From Phycisphaerae bacterium (lineage in GTDB: Bacteria; Planctomycetota; Phycisphaerae; Phycisphaerales; SM1A02): 5,112 nt of DNA. Location: positions 1 through 5,112 of the forward strand of contig PKCT01000226.1 of the NCBI GenBank assembly GCA_002862325.1, in the 5' to 3' direction. Both the position numbers and the translations under genes were made by a program. Of the stretch, positions 1-5,112 are shown piece after piece (the stretch's first letter is position 1; the number at the start of each line of letters is the position of its first letter). Under the pieces are notes generated by a model that worked only from the letters and a program-made list of their open reading frames with translations, was not told the DNA's origin and made no database searches.

Positions 1-43
1 AAAAGTTTTTGAGGAATTAAAACGTCGTATCATGCACATGAGG
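1..43. other. AT-rich 5' edge, unlike the rest of the window
   Basis: The first 43 bases are visibly AT-rich, with runs of A and T, while everything after is strongly GC-rich. The frame stays open and encodes K, V, F, E, E, L, K, R, R, I, M, H, M, R, which fits no helix coil. It includes two lysines, a residue almost absent downstream. Recognisable coil sequence (I-E-I-V-D-S-E-F-T-D-N) starts just after. This looks like a contig-edge or chimeric-read artefact more than native gene sequence. The alternative, a true gene start at the ATG at 32 or 38, is weaker because no well-placed ribosome binding site or signal peptide is seen. Confidence 0.45.
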
Positions 44-3000
44 CTACCCATCGAGATCGTCGACAGCGAATTCACCGACAACGTGGCCGGCATGGACGGC
101 GGAGGGCTCGTCTGCGGCGGCACGTCGATCCTGCTTGAACTCGTGACGGTCACTGACAATGAGGCTGCCGGGTTCGGTGGCGGTATCTTCCTGGAGGACA
201 CCGCGACCCTGATCGACGCCGTGGTTTGTAACAACACCACGCCAAGCCAGACTTCCAACGAACAGATCGCGGGCCCGTACGAGATCGGCGACGATCCGAG
301 CTCGGTCGACGGGACCTGCATCATCGAGGTCTGCGACCGCGATGCGGACGGCGTGCGGGACTGCTCGGACCCCTGCTTCGGCCCCGGCGGCTACGAAGGG
401 CTGGACTTCGACGGGGATGGCCTGTGCGACTCTTTGGACGACGTCGTCGATGTGAGGCCCAACGAAGGCATCACGATCGCCGAAGCCATCCAGTTCGCGG
501 GTCCCGGGAGCGTCATCCAACTCACCGAAGGAACCTACTCCGAGGGCGCCGTGATCGATCCCGATGGCAAGGCCATCACGCTTCGGGGCAAGGTGGCCGA
601 CGATGGAACCCTCCTGTCGGAGATCACCGGGGGTGGGTTGCATCGAGTGATCCAGTGCGAGTCCGGCGAGGACACCACCACGGTGTTCGAATCGCTGATC
701 GTCACCGGCGGCTACGCCGTTCGTGGCGGTGGCATGATGTTGATGGGAGCAGGGCCGACCATTCGGGACTGTCGGTTCCAGAGCAATACCGCCTCCGACT
801 TCGGGGGCGGGCTCTACGCAGAAGGGGCGGACTTCGATCTCGATCGATGCGTCTTCCGGACGAACACCGCCACCGTGGGGGCCGGCATGCATGTCCAGGG
901 TGGGGTCGTGGATTGCACGGATTGCGCCTTCAATGCGAACGAAGCCGTCCAGCTGGGGTTGCTCAAGGAGGTCTTCGGCGGGGCGGTCTGCCTCGAAGGC
1001 TGCCAGGCCGGTTTCGGGGACTGCACGTTCCAAGAGAACAACGCCCGGGACCTCGGAGGCGGCCTGTACGCACGCCTGGAGAGCCAGGTGGCCCTGACTA
1101 ACTGTGGATTCACGAACAATCGATCCTCGAACTTCGGCGGCGGGCTGGCGCTCGAAACGGGCACCGCCACGCTGGCGTCGTGCACGTTCGATGGAAACGT
1201 GGCCGAAACCGGCGGCGGCATCTCGATCGACGCCTGCGAAACCTCGATGAGCCAGGGCGTTCTCACGGCGAACACGGCTGCGCAGGGCGCCGCCCTGCAT
1301 ATCGTCGCGACGGCGGTGATCACGGTCTCCGACTGCGACTTCACCGACAACTACACCACCGCCACCCAGGGCGGAGCCGTGCTCATCCAATCCAGCTCGC
1401 CCTCGATGGTTCGCTGCACCTTCACCACCAATCAGGCCAATTCAACGGGTGGTGCGATCGCGATCATGTCGAGCACGTCGACCCTCGACCAATGCGTCTT
1501 CGATGGGAACTCCGCAGTCAGTGGCGGAGGCCTGTGGAACGCAGGCGGAACAACTTCTCTGACCGACTGCACCTTCACCGGAAACTCCGCCAGCGCCCTC
1601 GGGGGTGGGATGCACAACGCGGACGGGGCAAATGCGGTCCTGGGGGAGTGCAGGTTCGAAGGGAATTCCGTCGCCGGCGGCACCGATCCTTCGGGAGGAG
1701 GACTCTCCAACCTCGGCAGTTCCGCGACCCTGGACGGGTGCACGTTCACGAACAACGCGGCGGGATTCGGCGGCGGCGTCCGCAACGAAGGCGGCGACGT
1801 CTCGCTGACCCGCTGCAGGGTCTCATCGAACGAGTCGACGAATGCCGGTGGTGGCGTCCACCACAGCGAGGGCCAGCTCCTTCTTTCCGAGTGCCTGGTG
1901 TGCGCGAACACCGTCTCGGGATCCGCGTCCGACGACAATCAGATCTACGGGACGGTCTCCTCGGTCGGACCGTACGACTGCATCCAGGCGTCATGCGGTT
2001 CCTGCGATCTCGACAACGATGGTCTCGGTGAAGACGAGGAGCAGGACCTGGGGACCGATCCGTACAACGACGACAGCGACGACGACGGGCTGGACGACGG
2101 AGAGGAGATCCTCAACGGCACCGATCCGCTGGATGCCGACAGCGACGACGACGGTGTCGACGACCGGCAGGAGGTGCTCGATGGCACCGACCCGGTCCTC
2201 GCCGACACCGACGGCGACGGCGTCGATGACGGCAGCGATTCCCTGCCATTCGACGCCGATCACTCCACAACCGAATTGGACGTCCGGCCGAGCCGTTCGA
2301 TCAATCGTGCGATCTTGGCCGCGGCCGACGGGGACGTCATCCGCCTCTCGGCCGAGCCCTACCGTGAAGGTGCGACGCTCGACACGCAAGGAAAGTCCAT
2401 CACCCTCCGCGGCACGGTGAACCCGGACGGGACGCCCGCGACCATCCTCGACGGGGCCGACTCGCACCGCGTGCTTCGGCACGACGGGGCTGCCGGAGGT
2501 GGCTCCCTCGTCCTCGAGGACCTGATCATCCGAGGGGGCGTGGATGCCCCGGATTTCGGCGGCGGCGCCGGGGTCCGCGTCCTGAACAGCAGCGCCACCC
2601 TTCGTCGCTGCCGCCTCGAAGGCAACGCCGCCCTGACGTTCGGCGGTGGCCTCTACGCGCTATCCGCGTCGGTCGAACTCGAGCAGTGCACGCTCGAGGC
2701 CAACCAGGCGACCTACGGAGGCGGACTGTGTCTCGAGGATGGGAGCGCGGTCCTCACCGGGTGCAGCGTCCTTTCGAATCACGCCACCGACGGCGACAGG
2801 GCTGGGGTCGGGGGCGGCATCTACGCCTACGACTACGGCAGCGCCCTCGACCGAACGCTCGAGCTGACCGACTGCACCCTGTCGAACAACACGTCGAGCC
2901 AGTACGGCGGGGGAGCCGCCCTCGAGCTCATCTCTGTCACGATCACCGGATGCACGCTCGAGTCCAACACGGCCGGGGACGGAGGCGGGCTGGTCATCGC

Positions 3001-5112
3001 CCAGAACGGTGGAACGGTCGCGACGATGACGAACTGCGACTTCACCAGCAACAGTGCGAACGGCGGCTTCGGAGGTGGGTTCACCTGCTCGGGCCCGGGA
3101 ACGTTCGAGATCGACACCTGCCGATTCACGACCAACGACGCCTGGTACGGCGGCGGGATCTCGATCGGCTTCGATTCCTCGCCCACCCTGACCGCCTGCA
3201 CCTTCACCGAAAACCAGGCCGAAGTGTCCGGCGGTGGGGTCTTCTGCGACTACGGAAGTTCGCCGACCATCGACACCTGCACCCTCACCGGGAACCAGTC
3301 CAACGGATTCGGTGGCGGGATGGCGATCCTGTGCGACGGCGAAGCCAGCCACCCGACGCTCCGCGACTGCACGTTCGATGGCAACACGGCGGCCAGCTTC
3401 GGCGGCGGAGTCCATCAACTTGACGGCGGGGGCAGCCCGGAACTGAGCGGCTGCGTCTTCACGGGGAACGCGGCCGGGAGCGGCGGCGGGATGTACCTCG
3501 ACTCCCAAAGCACACCAACCCTGAGCGGTTGCGCGTTCACCGGCAACTCGGCAACCGAAGAAAACGGCGGCGGCCTGGCGATGTCGGGAGAAGGCACCGA
3601 CCCGACGCTGGACGACTGCACGTTTACCACCAACCACGCCATCAACCACGGCGGCGGGATCTTCAACCTGGACGGCAGTCCGAGCCTTGACGACTGCGTC
3701 TTCACCGGCAACTCGGCGGTGAACGGTGGCGGGATGTACACCGTGGGAGGCCACCCGTCCCTCGCCGACAGCCGCTTCGACGCCAACTCGGCGAGCGACG
3801 GCGGCGGGATGTACAGCGAGTACGGCAACCCAACCCTGACCGGTTGCGTCCTCTGCGGCAATTCGCCCGATCAGATCTCGGGCGAATACGCCGACGGGGG
3901 AGACAACTGCATCACCGCGGTGTGCGACACCGACGGCGACGAGACCCTGGACTGCCTCGACATCGAAGAGTGCGACGGCCTGGACAACGACGGCGACGGC
4001 GAGGTCGATGAAGGATTCGATTCCGACAATGACGGAACCGCCGACTGCTTCGACAACTGCCCGGACGACCCGAACAAGACCGAGATCGGGGAGTGCGGTT
4101 GCGGTGTCGCCGACACCGACAGCGACTCGGACGGCACGCCGGATTGCGACGACGGCTGTCCGAACGACCCGAACAAGACGGAATCCGGCCAGTGCGGTTG
4201 CGAGGTCGCTGAAACCGATACCGATGAAGACGGCATCGCGGACTGCTTGGATCCCTGTCCGAACTGGCCCTTCGAGTGCTCCGAGGACGGCGACACCATC
4301 AGCGTGGCCTTCGGACAGTCGGTCAGATTGGCCGTCGACGCCGCCCCCGTGGGCGGCACGGTCGAGATCGCCGGCGGCACCTTTCCGATCGCCACTACCA
4401 TCGATCCCGCCGGCAAGCCGGTCACCATTCGCGGCACGACCGACGAATCGGGGGCTCTGATCACGATTCTCGACGGCGGCGGCTCCCGGGTGCTGCAGTG
4501 TGCGAGTGGAGAGGGTGCGAACACCGTCTTCGAGAACCTGGTGGTCCAAAACGGTTCCGACACCTTCGGCGGCGGGATGTACAACGACGGCAGCAGCCCG
4601 ACCTTGAGGAACTGCACGTTCACCGGCAACTCGGCCCAGTACGGCGGCGGGATGTACAACGCGAACTCCGGCAGCCCGACCCTGACGAACTGCACGTTCA
4701 CGGAAAACGCGGCCAGCCACGAGGGCGGCGGGATCTTCAACGACGATGGCGACGTCTCGCTGATCCGCTGCGAGGTGTCGTCGAACGAGGCGACGAACGC
4801 CGGCGGCGGCATCCACAACGATGCGGGCTCGATCACCCTTTCCCAGTGCCGGGTGTGCGCGAACACCGTCTCGGGCAGCGCGGCCGTAGGCGATCAGATC
4901 TTCGGCCCGATCACCTCGGTGGGACCGTACGTCTGCATCGAGGCGTCATGCGATCTTTGCGCCGATGTCGACAACGACGGTCTCGGTGACGACGAGGAGC
5001 TGGACCTGGGGACCGATCCCTACGACGCCGATACCGACGACGACGGACTCGACGACGGGGAGGAGGTCCGCAACGGCACCGATCCGCTGGATGCCGACAG
5101 CGACGACGACGG
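2..5112 (+). CDS. Giant secreted-type multi-domain beta-helix / TSP3-repeat protein, partial at both ends
   Basis: Frame 2 is open across the whole window (1703 complete codons) with no stop; the other two forward frames stop within the first 25 bases. About 37 beta-helix coils fall in four blocks, separated by Asp-rich calcium-binding-type linkers at residues 109-149, 669-759, 1309-1428 and from 1655 on. Coils carry FxxN and GGG[MLI] motifs typical of Pmp-like and general right-handed beta-helix repeats, with a Cys in nearly every coil. Such proteins are normally exported and act at the surface or outside the cell, but the N-terminal signal and any C-terminal anchor lie outside the window. 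ATG codons at 32 and 38 are poor starts: GAGG lies about 17 bases before the first, and the protein there is already inside a coil with no signal peptide. No catalytic residues are recognised. The protein is very acidic and nearly free of lysine. Architecture is confident; specific function is unknown. Confidence 0.93.
44..325 (+). repeat. Beta-helix 1: last coils and closing segment (partial)
   Basis: Residues about 15-108. Two GGG turns are visible (MDGGGL and GFGGGI), together with F-T-D-N and V-T-D-N strands, so the end of a longer solenoid is present. From base 221 the pattern changes to a closing segment, V-V-C-N-N-T followed by QIAG and a final C-I-I. The same kind of segment (CxxCxN, then QIxG, then CI) ends each of the other three helices in the window, so it probably caps the C-terminal end of the solenoid. 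The coils of this helix before base 44 are missing. Confidence 0.8.
326..448 (+). other. Linker 1: short Asp-rich TSP3-like calcium-binding segment
   Basis: Residues 109-149. Two DxDxDG-type motifs are visible: D-R-D-A-D-G-V-R-D-C and D-F-D-G-D-G-L-C-D. They are followed by Cys-Asp or Asp-Pro-Cys positions, as in thrombospondin type 3 repeats, where the Asp side chains bind calcium. It joins the closing segment of helix 1 to the cap of helix 2. The Cys-bearing DGxxDCxDPC form resembles linker 3 rather than linkers 2 and 4. Calcium binding is inferred from the motif only. Confidence 0.75.
449..724 (+). other. N-terminal cap of beta-helix 2
   Basis: Residues 150-241, about 92 residues. The order is D-V-R-P, then I-x-x-A-I-Q-F-A-G-P-G-S-V-I-Q-L, G-T-Y-S-E-G, I-D-P-D-G-K-A-I-T-L-R-G, a D-G-T turn, H-R-V-I-Q-C, then F-E-S-L-I-V-T-G-G. 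This is the usual opening of pectate-lyase-like right-handed helices: an AI-x-x-A helix, a G-T-Y strand, and a G-K-x-I-T-L-R-G strand. It recurs at 2279 and 4286 with nearly constant length (93 and 94 residues), which makes it a reliable marker for the start of each solenoid. Confidence 0.82.
725..1891 (+). repeat. Beta-helix 2 body: about 15 Pmp-like coils
   Basis: Residues 242-630, about 15 coils averaging 26 residues. Strands read like CRFQSN, CVFRTN, CTFQEN, CGFTNN, CTFDGN, CDFTDN, CTFTTN, CVFDGN, CTFTGN; turns read GGGMM, GGGLY, GAGMH, GGAVC, GGGIS, GAALH, GGAVL, GGAIA, GGGLW, GGGVR. These correspond to the FxxN and GG[AI] signatures of Pmp-like repeats. The coils are more divergent than those of helices 3 and 4, with several GGG turns degenerate (GAG, GAA, GGA). 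One coil near 950-990 carries a short insertion (QLGLLKEVF) holding the only lysine in the helix bodies. There is no obvious carbohydrate-cleaving active site. Confidence 0.85.
1784..2154 (+). repeat. Long intragenic direct repeat, copy 1
   Basis: This stretch covers the last coil and closing segment of helix 2 and the first part of linker 2. It aligns in frame with 4739-5112, with one codon more in copy 2 near the SCGSC / SCDLCA position. Identical blocks include the DNA for DVSL, VCANTVSG, and the final GTDPLDADSDDD region. Identity by eye is about 75-80%, well above the similarity between ordinary coils, so it reflects duplication of a module rather than only repeat constraint. Confidence 0.8.
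1892..2005 (+). other. Closing segment of beta-helix 2
   Basis: Residues 631-668. The pattern is CLVCANTVSG, then N-Q-I-Y-G, V-G-P-Y-D-C-I, and S-C-G-S-C. It replaces the normal GGG coil turn and leads straight into linker 2. The equivalents at 221-325, 3845-3925 and 4847-4963 occupy the same place, so a role as C-terminal cap is inferred. Its several cysteines could pair or lie buried; this cannot be told from sequence. Confidence 0.7.
2006..2278 (+). other. Linker 2: bacterial TSP3-type repeats
   Basis: Residues 669-759. Successive acidic repeats are visible: D-L-D-N-D-G-L-G-E-D-E-E, L-G-T-D-P, D-S-D-D-D-G-L-D-D-G-E-E, N-G-T-D-P-L, D-S-D-D-D-G-V-D-D-R-Q-E, D-G-T-D-P-V, D-T-D-G-D-G-V-D-D. 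The DxDxDGxxDxxE plus GTDP spacing is that of bacterial thrombospondin type 3 repeats, which bind calcium and stiffen linkers in exported proteins. It has no cysteine after its first residues, unlike linkers 1 and 3, and closely matches linker 4. Confidence 0.85.
2279..2557 (+). other. N-terminal cap of beta-helix 3
   Basis: Residues 760-852. The same cap plan as at 449: D-V-R-P, S-I-N-R-A-I-L-A-A-A-D-G-D-V-I-R-L, P-Y-R-E-G, L-D-T-Q-G-K-S-I-T-L-R-G-T, P-A-T-I-L-D-G, H-R-V-L-R, then L-E-D-L-I-I-R-G-G. It differs from the caps of helices 2 and 4 by lacking the Q-C-x-S-G-E segment after R-V-L, having R-H-D-G-A-A-G-G-G instead. That makes it the odd one of the three. Confidence 0.82.
2558..3844 (+). 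repeat. Beta-helix 3 body: about 16 Pmp-like coils
   Basis: Residues 853-1281, about 16 coils averaging 27 residues. Early coils use CRLEGN, CTLEAN, CTLSNN and CTLESN strands (Leu in place of Phe). Later ones use CDFTSN, CTFTEN, CTFDGN, CVFTGN, CAFTGN and CTFTTN. Nearly every turn is a full GGG (GGGLY, GGGIY, GGGFT, GGGMA, GGGVH, GGGMY). A longer coil at about 2789-2870 has inserts on both sides of its turn (G-D-R-A-G-V and Y-D-Y-G-S-A-L-D-R). Coils from about 3440 on are much alike in DNA as well as protein, suggesting recent expansion. No enzymatic motif is recognised. Confidence 0.86.
3845..3925 (+). other. Closing segment of beta-helix 3
   Basis: Residues 1282-1308: C-V-L-C-G-N-S-P-D-Q-I-S-G, then a Y-A-D-G-G-D-N-C-I stretch ending in A-V-C. 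It corresponds to the closing segments of the other helices but is shorter and has the CGN-x-PDQIxG form. That form is, to my knowledge, common at the end of Pmp-like helices of Planctomycetota. It leads into linker 3 without a break. Confidence 0.7.
3965..4021 (+). other. MopE-like metal-binding motif, variant lacking the central Cys
   Basis: Residues 1322-1340 read E-E-C-D-G-L-D-N-D-G-D-G-E-V-D-E-G-F-D. This follows the CDGxDNDCDGxVDEG signature of the putative metal-binding repeat seen in MopE-type and many myxobacterial and planctomycetal secreted proteins. The usual second Cys (DNDCDG) is Gly here. Only one copy is present. With the Cys lost, the site may act as a plain acidic calcium site; that is inference. 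Confidence 0.6.
4058..4255 (+). repeat. Two tandem 33-residue CPxDPNKT-CGC repeats (99 bp each)
   Basis: Units start at 4058 and 4157, exactly 99 bases apart, and a third truncated start (C-P-N-W-P) falls at 4256, again 99 bases on. Each unit reads CP[DN]DPNKTE, then G[EQ]CGC, then a D-T-D-x-D-x-D-G-x-x-D-C calcium-type motif. The two copies are also similar in DNA. They contain two of the few lysines in the whole protein. Known family context: repeats of this kind occur in tandem in large secreted proteins of Planctomycetota and related bacteria. Confidence 0.85.
4286..4567 (+). other. N-terminal cap of beta-helix 4
   Basis: Residues 1429-1522. D-G-D-T-I-S-V, then V-R-L-A-V-D-A-A-P-V-G-G-T-V-E-I, G-G-T-F, T-I-D-P-A-G-K-P-V-T-I-R-G-T, I-T-I-L-D-G, S-R-V-L-Q-C-A-S-G-E-G, and T-V-F-E-N-L-V-V-Q-N-G. 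It shares R-V-[LI]-Q-C-x-S-G-E and T-V-F-E-[SN]-L with the cap of helix 2, which the cap of helix 3 lacks. The DVRP opening of the other two caps is absent. Confidence 0.82.
4568..4846 (+). repeat. Beta-helix 4 body: only four coils
   Basis: Residues 1523-1615. Turns GGGMYND, GGGMYNA, GGGIFND and GGGIHND start at 4568, 4643, 4724 and 4802, so the spacings are 75, 81 and 78 bases. Strands are CTFTGN, CTFTEN and CEVSSN. The first two coils are close DNA copies of each other and of late helix 3 coils. The solenoid is far shorter than helices 2 and 3, although its cap and closing segment are complete, so coils have been lost here or gained elsewhere. Confidence 0.85.
4847..4963 (+). other. Closing segment of beta-helix 4
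   Basis: Residues 1616-1654: C-R-V-C-A-N-T-V-S-G-S, then D-Q-I-F-G, V-G-P-Y-V-C-I, and A-S-C-D-L-C-A. It is close to the helix 2 closing segment in both protein and DNA, differing by one extra residue near its end. Confidence 0.72.
4964..5112 (+). other. Linker 4: bacterial TSP3-type repeats (cut by window end)
   Basis: From residue 1655: D-V-D-N-D-G-L-G-D-D-E-E, L-G-T-D-P-Y, D-T-D-D-D-G-L-D-D-G-E-E, N-G-T-D-P-L, D-S-D-D-D. It follows linker 2 almost residue for residue and stops at the window edge in the middle of a calcium-type motif. By comparison with linker 2, roughly 40 more linker residues and another helix cap would be expected beyond the window. Confidence 0.83.

Larger units (their letters stand above)
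3926..4285 (+). other. Linker 3: Cys-rich TSP3-like calcium-binding region
   Basis: Residues 1309-1428, the longest complete linker. It begins with D-T-D-G-D-E-T-L-D-C, contains a MopE-like motif (3965-4021), then D-S-D-N-D-G-T-A-D-C, two 33-residue repeats (4058-4255), and ends with C-P-N-W-P-F-E-C. The DxDxDGxxDCxDxCP pattern is that of Cys-containing thrombospondin type 3-like repeats. Calcium binding plus disulfide stabilisation would be expected if it is exported. This is inferred from motifs, not shown. Confidence 0.83.
4739..5112 (+). repeat. Long intragenic direct repeat, copy 2 (cut by window end)
   Basis: Partner of 1784-2154, about 2.96 kb downstream in the same frame and order: last coil, closing segment, linker. 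The match is still strong at the last base of the window, so the true duplication may run further. Confidence 0.8.

Noticed and set aside
32..40. ATG codons at 32 and 38 as the true gene start
   Set aside because: No ribosome binding site at a proper distance, no signal peptide, and the protein is already within a helix coil a few residues later. A missing N-terminal part is more likely.
44..1390. 448-residue open frame on the reverse strand
   Set aside because: Antisense shadow of helices 1 and 2, with no recognisable domain and composition set by the forward codons.
1180..2031. 283-residue forward frame rich in Arg
   Set aside because: Out-of-frame reading of helix 2 coils. Arg-rich, low-complexity products are typical of the +1/+2 frames of GC-rich genes.
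2006..2272. EF-hand or dockerin domain
   Set aside because: The DxDxDG motifs are packed too closely and are joined by GTDP, with no flanking helices as in EF-hands or dockerins. TSP3-type repeats fit better.
2558..3844. CRISPR-like or DNA-level satellite array
   Set aside because: The roughly 75-85 bp periodicity is in frame and explained by protein coils; units vary in length by whole codons and no constant repeat with unique spacers exists.
2660..4816. 718-residue open frame on the reverse strand
   Set aside because: It lies wholly opposite the beta-helix gene, and its low-complexity repeats (HPAA, GERAV) mirror the coil repeats. Strong GC-rich codon bias removes stops from this antisense frame. 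The forward frame has clear domain structure; this one has none.
725..4846. Pectate lyase or other polysaccharide-degrading enzyme
   Set aside because: The fold class fits, but the coils are uniform structural repeats and no catalytic Arg/Asp/Lys cluster or family-specific motif could be seen.
3871..4866. 331-residue reverse-strand frame rich in Ser and Pro
   Set aside because: Its repeated PPP and SVS stretches are reverse complements of the GGG turns and the Asp-rich linker codons, so it is not an independent gene.

Overview
The window is the interior of one very large protein-coding gene on the + strand. Reading frame 2 is open from base 2 to the last base with no stop codon: 1703 whole codons. 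Neither a credible start nor a stop is present, so the protein is truncated at both ends. No second gene, RNA gene, CRISPR array, insertion sequence, promoter or terminator could be supported. The long reverse-strand ORFs are shadows of a GC-rich, strongly codon-biased repeat gene.

The protein reads as a string of right-handed parallel beta-helix (beta-solenoid) domains joined by Asp-rich, thrombospondin type 3-like calcium-binding linkers. Each helix coil is about 23-28 residues and follows a pattern close to G-S-P-T-L-x-x-C-x-F-T-x-N-x-A-x-x-x-G-G-G-[MLI]-Y. This matches the FxxN and GG[AI] signatures of polymorphic-outer-membrane-protein (Pmp-like) repeats. About 37 coils are visible. The layout is: tail of helix 1 (44-325), linker 1 (326-448), cap + 15 coils + closing segment of helix 2 (449-2005), linker 2 (2006-2278), cap + 16 coils + closing segment of helix 3 (2279-3925), linker 3 (3926-4285), cap + 4 coils + closing segment of helix 4 (4286-4963), and linker 4 (4964 to the window end).

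The modules seem to alternate between two kinds. Linkers 2 and 4 are nearly the same sequence (DNDGLGxDEE, LGTDPY, NGTDPLDADSDDD), and the end of helix 2 plus linker 2 is duplicated at the DNA level in helix 4 plus linker 4. Linkers 1 and 3 are Cys-containing (DGxxDCxDxC). Linker 3 also carries two exact 33-residue repeats and a MopE-like motif. This suggests growth by duplication of whole cap-helix-linker modules, with separate gain and loss of coils.

The organism is probably a high-GC, Gram-negative-type environmental bacterium with large secreted repeat proteins. Planctomycetota (Phycisphaerae-like) is my best guess, because Cys-bearing Pmp-like coils, QIxG closing segments and CPNDPNKT-CGC repeats commonly occur together there. 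Myxococcota or related lineages remain possible. The expected role is an extracellular or surface protein (adhesion, matrix or glycan contact), but no catalytic site or anchoring signal is visible to decide it.
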